Source: Hydrotalea flava (GTDB lineage: Bacteria; Bacteroidota; Bacteroidia; Chitinophagales; Chitinophagaceae). Taken from it: a DNA stretch of 64,000 nucleotides. The notes below the pieces were generated by a model that did no database searches, was not told the origin of the DNA, and worked only from the letters and a program-made list of their open reading frames with translations. A program made the translations under genes and the position numbers. Shown piece after piece: positions 28,278 to 37,331 of the stretch (within the stretch, counting starts at the first letter, position 1; every line of letters starts with the position of its first letter). The stretch covers positions 62,001 to 126,000 of the forward strand of contig NZ_LUHG01000097.1 in the NCBI RefSeq assembly GCF_001623405.1, in the 5' to 3' direction.

Positions 28278-29489
28278 CTACAATAATGTGCAAATGTAAA
28301 ATTTTTTGATGGGTGAAGAAATAGTTTGATGAATTAACGGGTTATCAATAGCAGAAATATCTTTTACCTCGCCAGTTTTAAAGAGAATTTTAATGTTCTC
28401 ATCATCTGGCTGATACATGGTATTAACGGCCTCACCGGTAAATACAAAATTGGCTGCATCCTGTTCAGATATTTTCAAAAAACCCGCCGCTTCAGCAATT
28501 TTTTCTGCTATGAATGCATTGGTGAACGGCTTTGTTTCTAATTTAATTTTAAGTAACTGGCGGTTTAACAATTTATTACATAAACTATTAACGATAAAAT
28601 CGGGGTGTTCCGACCATTTTTTTATGGCAAATGAAATATCCACATCATCTAAACGGCAGAACCGGGTTAAAATTTCATCAGAAAGGCTGGTAGTGTTTTG
28701 ATAGAGAAAACCATCCAACACTCCACCGGTTTTAAAGCTATTGTTGCCGGAAGCTATTAAAAAGCGAACCCGCTCTAAAATATGTACCAGCATTTTTTCA
28801 GCACTTAATACGGTTTTATGCAGATATACCTGCCAGTACATTTGCCGGCGGGCTACTAAAAATTTTTCAATGCTGTAAATGCCTTTTTCTTCTACCATTA
28901 ACTGTCCGTTATGAACGGTAAGCATTTTAATGATTCTGTCATAACCTATCACTCCTTCACTCACACCGGTAAAAAAACTATCACGGGTTAAATAATCCAT
29001 CCGGTCTACATCTAACTGGCTGCTAATCAGTTGGTGCAGGAATGGCTTGTGATAGGTGCCTGTAAAAATATCAATGGCCATTTGCAGGCGGCCATCTAGT
29101 TGCCGGTTTATAGTTTGCATCAGGGCAAGGCTAATGGTTTCATGATGTACCGTTTGAATTAATTGGTTTTCTAAGGCATGCGAAAAAGGGCCATGACCAA
29201 TATCATGTAATAAAATGGCGGCTTTTACTGCAACTTCTTCTTCCGGCGTAATTGCTACCTGTTTTGTTTTTAATTCAGCAATAGCATTGCACATTAAATG
29301 ATAGGCACCCAGGGCATGATGCAAACGGGTATGTACTGCTCCGGGATACACCAAATATGCCAATGCCATTTGATGAATACGCCGCAATCTTTGAAAATAG
29401 GGATGATTAATGATATCGAAAATTAATGGATGATTGATGGTAATAAAACCATACACTGGGTCATTAATAATTTTTTGAGTAGCTTTCAT
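28278..29489 (-). CDS. HD-domain phosphohydrolase (COG1078 type)
   Basis: The 403-residue protein begins MKATQKIINDPVYGFITIN, the usual N terminus of this family. The HD motif LLHDIGHGPFSHALE is at residues ~76-90, after the metal-binding TRLHHALGAYHL; LISSQLDVDRMDYLTRDSFFTG follows. Relatives hydrolyse dNTPs or related nucleotides. The frame stays open upstream to 29924, but that stretch overlaps porX on the other strand and lacks family similarity, so the start at 29489 is chosen. It is divergent from porX. Confidence 0.9.
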   Translation of the reverse strand: MKATQKIINDPVYGFITINHPLIFDIINHPYFQRLRRIHQMALAYLVYPGAVHTRLHHALGAYHLMCNAIAELKTKQVAITPEEEVAVKAAILLHDIGHGPFSHALENQLIQTVHHETISLALMQTINRQLDGRLQMAIDIFTGTYHKPFLHQLISSQLDVDRMDYLTRDSFFTGVSEGVIGYDRIIKMLTVHNGQLMVEEKGIYSIEKFLVARRQMYWQVYLHKTVLSAEKMLVHILERVRFLIASGNNSFKTGGVLDGFLYQNTTSLSDEILTRFCRLDDVDISFAIKKWSEHPDFIVNSLCNKLLNRQLLKIKLETKPFTNAFIAEKIAEAAGFLKISEQDAANFVFTGEAVNTMYQPDDENIKILFKTGEVKDISAIDNPLIHQTISSPIKKFYICTLL

Positions 29490-29628
29490 GCGTGTTGCCA
29501 GTTTGTTAAAGCAGCCAGCAAATGTACTATTTGTGCGGCTATCGAATATATTTGAATTATAGCAGTAAAATGCAGGCATATCTGTTTGATGGATAACTGG
29601 CCTGCTATTTGCACACCATTGTAATTTA

Positions 29629-31200
29629 ATGAAAAAGATGCATATGGAACCAGTAACAATACTTTGGGCCGATGATGAAATAGAGGGTTTACAGTCGCAA
29701 ATTATATTTTTAGAAAACAAAGGGTATCGTGTAAAAAGTTTTGCCAGTGGCTTTGAAGCATTATCATACCTGGAAGAAAATTTAGTGGATATTGTTTTTT
29801 TAGATGAGTCGATGCCAGGAATTACCGGTTTGGAAACACTGGCTAAAATAAAAGCAGCACATCCGGCAATACCGGTGGTGCTGATTACCAAAAATGAAAC
29901 AGAAAGTTTAATGGATGATGCCATTGGCAGCCAGATAACAGATTATTTATTGAAACCCGTAAACCCCAATCAGGTGTTATTATGCCTGAAAAAAATTATT
30001 GATAACAAAAGATTGGTATCTGAAAAAACCACAACGGCTTATCAGCAACAATTTAGGGAATTGTTTATGGCATTCAATAACAACCCCGATTATAAAGAAT
30101 GGACAGAAATTTATAAAAGATTAGTGTATTGGGAATTGGAAATGGAAAAGACCGATAGTGCCGAAATGCGCGAAATTCTTGCATCGCAAAAACAGGAAGC
30201 CAATGCTGAATTTTCAAAATTTGTATCCAAACATTATGCCGAATGGATAAAACCTGCCACTGCCGAAACACCCATAATGAGTCATTATTTAATGCAGTTT
30301 AAAGTATTGCCACATGTAGAAAAGGGCACACCGCTATTTTTTATACTAATTGATAATCTGCGCTTTGATCAGTGGAAAGTTATTCAACCCATTTTTGCCG
30401 AAACCTTTAGAATACTGGAAGATGAAACCTATTACTCTATCTTGCCAACAGCCACACAATACAGTCGAAATGCCATTTTTAGCGGATTATTACCGGTAGA
30501 TATAGAAAAAAAATTTCCCGAACAATGGAAAAATGATGATGAACAGGGCGGTAAAAATTTATATGAAGAACTGTTTTTCAGGGCATTACTAAAGCGGTTG
30601 CAGAAAGAAGATTTGAAATTTAGCTATACCAAAGTATTGAGCCACACAGATGGTTTACAACTGGTGAATAACATGCATAATTTACTGGAGAATGATTTGA
30701 ATATAATTGTATATAATTTTGTAGATATGCTGAGCCACGCCAGAACAGAAATGGAGGTATTGAAAGAACTGGCTGCCGATGAAACCAGTTACCGCAGCAT
30801 TACCAAAAGCTGGTTTGAACATAGTGCCCTACACCAGGCATTAAAAAAAATTGCAGGAAAAAATATTAAACTCATACTCTCAACCGATCATGGCAGTGTG
30901 CGGGTAAAATCGCCCTGTAAAGTAATTGGCGATAAACAAACCACTGCCAATTTAAGATATAAACATGGCAGAAATTTAGATTACAATCCAAAAGAAGTAT
31001 TGGCATTTAAAGATCCGCGGCAAGCCGGATTGCCGGTACCAACGGTAAATTCTTCATTCATCTTTGCGAAAGAAGATGAATATCTCTGTTATCCGAACAA
31101 TTACAATCATTTTGCCAACTATTATAAAAATACTTTTCAACACGGGGGTATCAGTATGGAAGAAATGATTATACCAATTGTAAAAATGGTTAATAAGTAG
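29629..31200 (+). CDS. porX: PorX-type response regulator / PglZ alkaline-phosphatase-fold protein
   Basis: The protein has a receiver domain (residues ~8-125; acidic WADDE, phospho-Asp in VFLDESMPG, Lys in YLLKPVNPN) fused to a helical linker and a PglZ phosphatase-fold domain (~210-523; FILIDNLRFDQW, ILSTDHGSVRVKSP). This is the architecture of PorX, which controls type IX secretion with PorY and has been shown to be a nucleotide phosphodiesterase in other Bacteroidota. Three possible ATGs lie within the first six codons (29629, 29638, 29644). The T9SS translocon gene sprA lies further along this window. Confidence 0.92.
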   Translation: MKKMHMEPVTILWADDEIEGLQSQIIFLENKGYRVKSFASGFEALSYLEENLVDIVFLDESMPGITGLETLAKIKAAHPAIPVVLITKNETESLMDDAIGSQITDYLLKPVNPNQVLLCLKKIIDNKRLVSEKTTTAYQQQFRELFMAFNNNPDYKEWTEIYKRLVYWELEMEKTDSAEMREILASQKQEANAEFSKFVSKHYAEWIKPATAETPIMSHYLMQFKVLPHVEKGTPLFFILIDNLRFDQWKVIQPIFAETFRILEDETYYSILPTATQYSRNAIFSGLLPVDIEKKFPEQWKNDDEQGGKNLYEELFFRALLKRLQKEDLKFSYTKVLSHTDGLQLVNNMHNLLENDLNIIVYNFVDMLSHARTEMEVLKELAADETSYRSITKSWFEHSALHQALKKIAGKNIKLILSTDHGSVRVKSPCKVIGDKQTTANLRYKHGRNLDYNPKEVLAFKDPRQAGLPVPTVNSSFIFAKEDEYLCYPNNYNHFANYYKNTFQHGGISMEEMIIPIVKMVNK

Positions 31201-31258
31201 TTTTGTTTTTCCTTTTTGCGTAATTCAATTTTTCCGATGCGGCATTCATTTTTTTGCA

Positions 31259-32325
31259 GTGTTTCAACTTTGCAAAAAATTAATGTTGATGAGATGGATG
31301 AATTGCATAAAAACTATTTGCTTTGTTTTAATGAGTATATTTTCAACTCAATTATCATTTGCGCATAATGAAGATAAAGGAGGCGGAGTGATCAGCGGAA
31401 AAATAATTACTGCCGATAATGAACCTTCAGAAGGCGTAACGGTTCATTTAAGGAATAAAAATAAAAATAAAAATAGAACTACAGTTACCAATGAAAATGG
31501 CTTCTTCAAATTTAGTGGTGTTGCTATAGGAAATTATATAATAGAAATTTCCTTTGTTGGATATGAAACTATTCATCAGAAAATATTGATTGAAGAAGGT
31601 GCAAGGCTTTCTCTTTCTTATCAGTAAAAAATATCAGCAAAACAGTTGCAGAAAATTATTGTTGAAAGCGCTCAGGAACAACTCAATACGGGCAAAATTA
31701 ATATTCCTGATAAAGATTTGCCATTGACAACTGCAGTGATAAGTAGTAAAGTTATTGCCGATAAACAGGCTATTCGTTTAGGTGATATCGTAAAAAATGT
31801 TCCGGGTGTTTCATTGGTACAAACGCGTTATGGTGTTAATGAAACTTATGGAGCAAGAGGCTATATTATTGGTATTACAGGCAGTGCAGGTGGCGGAAGG
31901 GTTTTTAAAAAAGGGTTATCCTGCGGTATTCCCGGTATGCCCGAAGCTGTATCATTCAAATCAGTTGAAATTATAAAAGGCAGCTCTGCTTTTTTATCGG
32001 GAAGTTAGTTTGGCGGATTAATTATAAATATGATAAGCAAAATACTGAAATACAATTTTGGCGGAAATATTTCATGGTTGATGGGAAGCAATTTGCAATT
32101 TAAGCCCATTGTTAATGTGTATGGCCTATCAATAAAAACTTTTCATGCAGCGTTATAGGTAGTTATGAAAATAACAGAATTTACTGAGAAATTGTAAAAA
32201 CAATCAGAACATAGATCAATTCATTTTTATGTACAGGTTCTGAAAAAAAAACATTCATTGATAGTTCAGCAGGATGATTAGTATGCACAATTAATGTAAG
32301 AACTGAGCCATCAGTTTTAATGTGG
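31259..32325 (+). pseudogene. Decayed TonB-dependent siderophore-type receptor
   Basis: The first stretch (31259-31627) encodes a signal peptide and a carboxypeptidase-regulatory-like domain (GVTVHLRNKNKN, SFVGYETIHQKI). After one in-frame TAA the same frame resumes (31628-32008) with the plug domain: DIVKNVPGVSLVQTRYGVNE, ARGYIIG and SVEIIKGSSAFLSGS. A TAG follows where receptors have GG-IINxVSKxPxY, and the frame continues with FGGLIINMISKILKY. A shift into another frame then gives VIGSYENNRIY with more stops. The beta-barrel is missing after about 32325. The gene cannot make a working receptor. The likely original start is ATG 31289. Confidence 0.85.
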
Positions 32326-32394
32326 ATAAATCTAAATTTTACATTGCTGCTTCATTATTAATTTTGTTATCATAGTAGTGAAGCAGCTTTAATT

Positions 32395-32673
32395 ATGAAA
32401 TACACGCAAAATAATTTAGACAAATTAGAAAATATTTTAGGAGAGAGCGATTATATTGTTCGTTATGAACGTGGTACTTTTCAAAGCGGATGGTGCTTGT
32501 TGGAATCTAAAAAAGTGGTAGTGTTGAATAAATACTTAGATACGGAAGGAAGAATTAATACATTACTCGATTTAATTCCACAGGTAACTATCTATTATGA
32601 TAAATTAACGCATGAAAGTCAGTTATTGTACGATGAGATTGTGAAAAATGCTAAATCGGTTGACAACGCATAA
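32395..32673 (+). CDS. Conserved hypothetical protein, 92 residues
   Basis: A small soluble protein without signal peptide or membrane helix (MKYTQNNLDKLENILGESDY, then VRYERGTFQSGWCLLESKKV and VVVLNKYLDTEGRINTLLDL). I recall similar short proteins in Bacteroidota but can name no function. It starts shortly after the receptor remnant and ends just before a hairpin terminator, so it seems to be a single-gene unit. Confidence 0.75.
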   Translation: MKYTQNNLDKLENILGESDYIVRYERGTFQSGWCLLESKKVVVLNKYLDTEGRINTLLDLIPQVTIYYDKLTHESQLLYDEIVKNAKSVDNA

Positions 32674-32696
32674 GTACAATATTTTATATAAATATG

Positions 32697-32731
32697 AAAA
32701 GGATGTACCCCGTGGCTGCATCCTTTTTTTT
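32697..32731 (+). terminator. Rho-independent terminator after the 92-residue protein
   Basis: AAAAGGATG pairs with CATCC followed by eight T residues; a 13-base loop lies between. The hairpin plus T run is a clear intrinsic terminator for the upstream gene and abuts the promoter of the next one. Confidence 0.8.
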
Positions 32732-32746
32732 ATGATGGAATTAAGG

Positions 32747-32754
32747 TACTTTTG
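32747..32754 (+). promoter_or_regulatory. Candidate -7 element of the MBL-fold gene abutting its start
   Basis: TACTTTTG fits TAnnTTTG and ends five bases before the GTG start at 32760. Transcription would start essentially at the start codon. The -33 region falls in the T run of the preceding terminator. Confidence 0.45.
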
Positions 32755-32759
32755 ATATT

Positions 32760-33542
32760 GTGCAAAACCATCATTTAAAAATTACTTTTCTTGGAACAGG
32801 CACCAGTACCGGTGTTCCTATGATTGGCTGTGATTGTGCAGTGTGTACTTCAACAGATTTAAAAGACAAGCGCCTTCGTAGCAGTGTATTAGTAGAATCT
32901 TTACAGGAGCCGGTTACACTTGTTATTGATACTACACCCGATTTTCGTTACCAAATGCTGCGTATCAATAATCGTCGGTTAAATGCCGTTTTATTTACAC
33001 ATCCGCATAAAGATCATATTGCGGGTTTAGACGATGTTCGTGCATACAATTATTTTCAGCATACCAATATGCCGGTTTATGCCAATACATTAACAGCAGA
33101 GGCTTTGCAACGCGATTTTTATTATGCTTTTACCGAAAATGCCTATCCTGGCGTACCTCGAATTGATTTGCATCTGATCAATCATGCTCCTTTTCAAATT
33201 CAATCTTTACAAATAGAACCCATTTGGGTATGGCATTTAAAGATGCCGGTGGTAGGGTATAGAATTGGTGATTTTACCTACATTACCGATGCCAATAAAA
33301 TTGATGAACAGGAAAAAGAAAAAATTAGAGGCTCCTCAGTTTTAGTGCTGAATGCTTTGCGTCAGGAGCCGCATATCTCTCATTTTAGTATGCAAGAAGC
33401 CATTGCTTTGGCGAATGAACTATCTGTTCCAGAAGTTTATTTTACACATATCAGTCACCAGTTGGGTTTACATGCTTCTGTCAGCAAACAACTGCCGCAA
33501 CATATTCATTTGGGTTATGATGGTTTGGTGTTGTATGTGTAA
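32760..33542 (+). CDS. MBL-fold phosphodiesterase (PhnP-like)
   Basis: The 260-residue protein starts at GTG, because the first in-frame ATG would remove the opening LKITFLGTGTSTGVPMIGC motif. Cys residues in GCDCAVC resemble the structural zinc site of PhnP. The metal motif is HPHKDHIAGLDDVR (residues ~81-94), with later ligands in YITDAN and YFTHISHQLG. Relatives hydrolyse phosphoribosyl cyclic phosphate or other cyclic phosphodiesters. No phosphonate genes are nearby, so the substrate is unknown. Confidence 0.88.
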   Translation: MQNHHLKITFLGTGTSTGVPMIGCDCAVCTSTDLKDKRLRSSVLVESLQEPVTLVIDTTPDFRYQMLRINNRRLNAVLFTHPHKDHIAGLDDVRAYNYFQHTNMPVYANTLTAEALQRDFYYAFTENAYPGVPRIDLHLINHAPFQIQSLQIEPIWVWHLKMPVVGYRIGDFTYITDANKIDEQEKEKIRGSSVLVLNALRQEPHISHFSMQEAIALANELSVPEVYFTHISHQLGLHASVSKQLPQHIHLGYDGLVLYV

Positions 33543-33626
33543 ATATTTTTTTATTTTTATGGATAGTTGAATGAGAAGCCATACGTGCAATTTCAACAAT
33601 TACCTACCGAAAATTAACCTCGTTGT

Positions 33627-34493
33627 ATGCAACCAATGAGAAAGCATTATTTGCATTTTTCAACCCGGCAAACCACCGGCATCATTATACTATTGGCTAT
33701 AGTTGTACTTGTATTCAGTTTGCCTTATTTTTCTAAACAGGCGCTCACCGATTTGCAGGTGCTTACATTATCCAATACAGCATTGCAAATGGATGATGTA
33801 AATATGGAAAAAAGTATACCCGATGACGCACCGATCCGTAAATCTTTACATTTGTTTTATTTTGATCCCAATACCATTGATTCGACGGGCATGGTACAAA
33901 TGGGGTTGCGTCAAAAATTAATTCAAACCATATTGCATTATCGCAATAAAGGCGGAAAGTTTTTTAAGCCGGAAGATATTCGAAAAATTTGGGGTCTGTT
34001 TCCGGAAGATGCCAATGCCATGTTGCCTTTTATACAAATACAGTCATTACAAAATGCTGCAGGTAACAATCATACTCAAACCGTCCTTGCTTTTCATTCG
34101 GTTGAGCTGAATCAGGCTGATGTACAAGCATTCCGGCAAATTCCCGGAATATCGCCTGCACTGGCCTATGGCATTGTACATTACAGAAAAAAATTAGAGG
34201 GTTTTGTACAAACAGTGCAATTAAAACAAGTACCCGGTTTTCCCGATTCATTGTATGCTACTATTGAGCCATATATTTACATCAATACGCAGCAAATTCC
34301 CAAAATCAATATTAATCGTGCGGAGCCTTTTGCTTTATTGCATCATCCTTTTATACCCGAAAATGTAGCAAAAGCCATTTTAATTCTTCGCAAACAACAA
34401 GGGTCTTTTCCATCTGTGGCCGATTTGCAAAAAATTCCTTTTTTAAATGCAGAAACTTATCGGCAAATCAGTGCTTTTTGTACGGTAGAATAA
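33627..34493 (+). CDS. Helix-hairpin-helix protein with N-terminal membrane anchor
   Basis: The 288-residue protein has a membrane helix near the N terminus (GIIILLAIVVLVFSLPYF, residues ~18-35). Repeated helix-hairpin-helix units follow: VELNQADVQAFRQIPGISPA, LKQVPGFPDSLYATIEPYI and PKININRAEPFALLHHPFIP. Such ComEA-like proteins may bind DNA outside the membrane, and in Bacteroidota they usually have no competence genes nearby. DNA binding is inferred from the domain only. Confidence 0.8.
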   Translation: MQPMRKHYLHFSTRQTTGIIILLAIVVLVFSLPYFSKQALTDLQVLTLSNTALQMDDVNMEKSIPDDAPIRKSLHLFYFDPNTIDSTGMVQMGLRQKLIQTILHYRNKGGKFFKPEDIRKIWGLFPEDANAMLPFIQIQSLQNAAGNNHTQTVLAFHSVELNQADVQAFRQIPGISPALAYGIVHYRKKLEGFVQTVQLKQVPGFPDSLYATIEPYIYINTQQIPKININRAEPFALLHHPFIPENVAKAILILRKQQGSFPSVADLQKIPFLNAETYRQISAFCTVE

Positions 34494-34497
34494 TTTT

Positions 34498-34528
34498 CTT
34501 GATGAATTCAAAAAAACTTCTACATTTG
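34498..34528 (+). promoter_or_regulatory. Promoter of acyl-CoA dehydrogenase (CTTG-N19-TACATTTG)
   Basis: TACATTTG (34521-34528) fits the -7 consensus TAnnTTTG, and CTTG (34498-34501) lies 19 bases upstream as a -33 element. This is the best primary sigma match seen in the window. A palindrome follows directly. Confidence 0.6.
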
Positions 34529-34531
34529 TGA

Positions 34532-34547
34532 ACTAACATTAGTTAGT
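34532..34547. promoter_or_regulatory. Palindromic candidate operator downstream of the acyl-CoA dehydrogenase promoter
   Basis: ACTAAC-ATTA-GTTAGT is a perfect 6-bp inverted repeat covering the expected transcription start. TetR/FadR-type repressors of fatty acid genes often bind such sites. The regulator is not identified. Confidence 0.45.
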
Positions 34548-34561
34548 ATTGTAGTATCAGT

Positions 34562-35701
34562 ATGGAATTTAATCAAAGCGAATTAACAGAACAGGTAGCA
34601 CAAACAGCAAGGGATTTTGCAAAACAGTATATTTTGCCGCATGTAATGGAGTGGGATGAACAACAGGAATTTCCCGTTGCGCTGTTTAAAGAAATGGGTA
34701 AATTAGGATTAATGGGGGTGTTGGTACCGGAGGCTTATGGAGGTGCAGGTTTAGGTTATTTTGAATACAGTGCTATTATTCAGGAAATAGCGCAGGTATG
34801 TGGTTCAATAGGTTTAAGTGTGGCAGCGCATAATTCATTATGTACCAACCATATTTTAACTTTTGGAACCGAATCACAAAAAATGAAGTATTTGCCAAAA
34901 CTGGCCAGTGCAGAATTTATTGGTGCATGGGGCTTAACCGAACCGAATACCGGAAGTGACGCTGGAAATATGCAAACGGTAGCTTTAAGAGATGGGAATG
35001 ACTGGGTAATTAATGGCACCAAATGCTGGATAACGCATGGCAAATCGGGGGATGTAGCAGTGGTAGTATGCAGAACGGGCGAACCGGGTGCTAAAAATAA
35101 TGCATCTGTATTTATTGTGGAAAGAGGTATGCCGGGTTTTAGTGCGGGTAAAAAAGAGAATAAGTTGGGTATGCGAGCCAGTGAAACCGCAGAAATGATA
35201 TTTGATAATTGCCGTATTTCAGATGTGCAAAGGGTAGGTGAAGTTGGAGAAGGTTTTTATCAGGCATTAAAAATATTGGATGGGGGCCGTATTTCCATTG
35301 CCGCACTTTCATTAGGCATAGCAAAAGGTGCATACAAAGCTGCAGTGCAATATGCCAAAGAAAGGCATCAGTTTAATCAGCCCATTGCCAATTTCCAAGG
35401 CATCAGTTTTAAACTGGCTGATATGGCTACTGAAATTGCAGCCGCTGAAATGTTAATCAACAAAGCCTGTCATCTTAAAATGATGGGTGAAAAATATACA
35501 CGGGAAGCCGCAATGGCAAAATATTATGCCAGTGAAGTGGCCGTTAAAGTGGCAACAGATGCGGTTCAGGTTTTTGGAGGATACGGTTATACCAAAGATT
35601 TTCCCGTAGAAAAATTTTACAGAGATGCCAAACTTTGTACCATTGGTGAAGGCACTTCTGAAATACAAAAAATTGTAATTGCACGAGAGATACTCTTATA
35701 G
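34562..35701 (+). CDS. Acyl-CoA dehydrogenase
   Basis: A flavin-dependent acyl-CoA dehydrogenase of 379 residues, the usual length. Signatures are [17 protein letters not shown] (residues ~120-136), [33 protein letters not shown] and [14 protein letters not shown] with the catalytic Glu. It resembles short/branched or butyryl-CoA type enzymes of beta-oxidation; chain-length preference cannot be read. It is a single gene with its own promoter, palindrome and downstream terminator. Confidence 0.95.
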   Translation: MEFNQSELTEQVAQTARDFAKQYILPHVMEWDEQQEFPVALFKEMGKLGLMGVLVPEAYGGAGLGYFEYSAIIQEIAQVCGSIGLSVAAHNSLCTNHILTFGTESQKMKYLPKLASAEFIGAWGLTEPNTGSDAGNMQTVALRDGNDWVINGTKCWITHGKSGDVAVVVCRTGEPGAKNNASVFIVERGMPGFSAGKKENKLGMRASETAEMIFDNCRISDVQRVGEVGEGFYQALKILDGGRISIAALSLGIAKGAYKAAVQYAKERHQFNQPIANFQGISFKLADMATEIAAAEMLINKACHLKMMGEKYTREAAMAKYYASEVAVKVATDAVQVFGGYGYTKDFPVEKFYRDAKLCTIGEGTSEIQKIVIAREILL

Positions 35702-35764
35702 CAAAGAGAGACTGTTTCTACAGTTCATAAAGAACGTTAGGTTTGGTTGCTTGCTCATAAACTT

Positions 35765-35796
35765 AGCCCCCATTTTTGGGGGCTTTGCTATTTTTA
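35765..35796 (+). terminator. Terminator after acyl-CoA dehydrogenase
   Basis: AGCCCCC pairs with GGGGGCT around a six-base loop and is followed by a T-rich stretch. It separates this gene from the nuo operon. Confidence 0.8.
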
Positions 35797-35901
35797 TAAC
35801 AGTTGCGTAATACTTTCAAATGCATAACAACTGAAGATAGACTTTTAAAAAACTATCCATGCCAATATCAGCTTATCAAAAATTATTCGTAATTTAAATT
35901 T

Positions 35902-35918
35902 TACTAGTTAAGTTAGTA
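35902..35918. promoter_or_regulatory. Inverted repeat upstream of nuoA
   Basis: TACTA-N7-TAGTA lies about 20 bases before the nuoA start and includes AGTTAGTA, the same octamer found in the acyl-CoA dehydrogenase palindrome. It may be an operator; it is short, so confidence is low. Confidence 0.3.
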
Positions 35919-35936
35919 GTTCACAAAATAAGTATT

Positions 35937-36287
35937 ATGGGTACCATTGCTTTGCTCATTCTTACCATTGCTGCCATTATTTTTTCAGCCGGTGGTATTC
36001 TTGTATCCAGGTTATTTACAAAAGGCAGTATCAATACTCAAAAAGGGCAACCTTATGAGTGTGGCATTCCTACTACAGGAACGCCCTGGTCGCAATTTCA
36101 TGTGGGGTATTATTTATATGCTATTGTTTTTTTATTGTTTGATGTTGAATTGGTATTTATGTATCCCTGGGCTGTAGTGGTTCAAAAAATTGGTTTCCCT
36201 GCATTGATAGAAATGATTTTTTTTATCATGATTTTATTTATCGGGTTTTTATATGCGCATAAAAAAGGAGCATTAAAATGGATGTAA
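35937..36287 (+). CDS. nuoA: NADH-quinone oxidoreductase subunit A
   Basis: NuoA is a small three-helix membrane subunit of complex I. The 116-residue protein has the conserved loop QPYECGIPTTG (residues ~39-49), FHVGYYLYAIVFLLFDVELV and FLYPW-like FMYPWAVV. It opens the nuo operon and overlaps nuoB by ten bases. Confidence 0.97.
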   Translation: MGTIALLILTIAAIIFSAGGILVSRLFTKGSINTQKGQPYECGIPTTGTPWSQFHVGYYLYAIVFLLFDVELVFMYPWAVVVQKIGFPALIEMIFFIMILFIGFLYAHKKGALKWM

Positions 36288-36829
36288 CACCAGCCAATAC
36301 TATTACAGGTGTTTTCCCGGGCGAAGTACATCAGGCGCCGGGAGGAACCATTGTAACCAGTAAGTTAGATGATATTATTAATTGGGCCAGAGCTAATTCG
36401 CTGTGGCCACTCACTTTTGCTACAAGTTGTTGTGGTATTGAAATGATGGCAACAGCATCTGCCAAATACGATTTTTCCCGCTTTGGATTTGAAGTGGCTC
36501 GTGCCTCGCCCAGACAGGCAGATGTGATTATTATTGCCGGCACCATTGTAAATAAAATGGCACCGGTGTTAAAAAGATTATATGATCAAATGGCAGATCC
36601 AAAATATGTAATAGCCATGGGCGCTTGTGCCATTAGCGGCGGACCATTTTTTTATAATACCTATTCTGTGGTGAAGGGTGCAGATCATATTATTCCTGTA
36701 GATGTGTATGTTGCAGGATGTCCGCCCCGCCCCGAAGCATTATTACATGCACTGATTACTTTACAGGAAAAAATAAAAAGCGGCTTAACCCGCGAACAAT
36801 ACATTACCGTTAAGAATCCTACAGAATGA
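36278..36829 (+). CDS. nuoB: NADH-quinone oxidoreductase subunit B
   Basis: NuoB carries iron-sulfur cluster N2, the last electron donor to quinone. All four Cys ligands are visible: the CC pair in FATSCCGIEM, one in AMGACAISGGPF and one in VAGCPPRPEALL. The 183-residue protein overlaps nuoA at its start and nuoC by four bases (ATGA) at its end, indicating translational coupling. Confidence 0.98.
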   Translation: MDVTPANTITGVFPGEVHQAPGGTIVTSKLDDIINWARANSLWPLTFATSCCGIEMMATASAKYDFSRFGFEVARASPRQADVIIIAGTIVNKMAPVLKRLYDQMADPKYVIAMGACAISGGPFFYNTYSVVKGADHIIPVDVYVAGCPPRPEALLHALITLQEKIKSGLTREQYITVKNPTE

Positions 36830-37281
36830 CCAATGAAGCATTGAAAATAGCATTAATAAATTGGAATACTGCCCTTGTTTTTGAAGAGGGCGGCGAGTGG
36901 TTGAATGTACTGGTACCTGCCGATCAGTGGAAGCCATTGGCTAAAGCATTACGTACACTGCCGGAGTTTAACTGCAATTATTTATTTTGTTTAACCTGTG
37001 TTGATTGGAAAACACATTTAACCATGGTGTATCATTTAACCTCTTTACAGTGGCAACATAATCTGGTGATAAAGTCAGTTTTAAACAGAGATAATCCTGA
37101 AATAGAAACCGTGAGTGATATTTGGAAAGCAGCCGATTTTCTGGAAAGGGAAGTGTATGAATTATTTGGGGTGAATTTTATCAATCATCCCGATTTAAGA
37201 CGATTGATTTTAACGGATGATTTTAACGGATGGCCATTACGTAAAGATTTTGAAGATTCGGTGAATATGATCAGATTATGA
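36826..37281 (+). CDS. nuoC: NADH-quinone oxidoreductase subunit C
   Basis: NuoC is a hydrophilic subunit of the peripheral arm. The 151-residue protein has the family stretch AADFLEREVYELFGVNFINH and the C-terminal RRLILTDDFNGWPLRKDFED. It is separate from nuoD here, unlike the fused nuoCD of enterobacteria. Confidence 0.96.
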   Translation: MTNEALKIALINWNTALVFEEGGEWLNVLVPADQWKPLAKALRTLPEFNCNYLFCLTCVDWKTHLTMVYHLTSLQWQHNLVIKSVLNRDNPEIETVSDIWKAADFLEREVYELFGVNFINHPDLRRLILTDDFNGWPLRKDFEDSVNMIRL

Positions 37282-37331
37282 TAAAGGCATGATTCAAATG
37301 ATAATAATTTAAACTATTTTAAATTTTCGGT

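Noticed and set aside
29490-29924. N-terminal extension of the HD hydrolase ORF
   Set aside because: It overlaps porX on the opposite strand, has no similarity to the HD family and the expected family start is at 29489.
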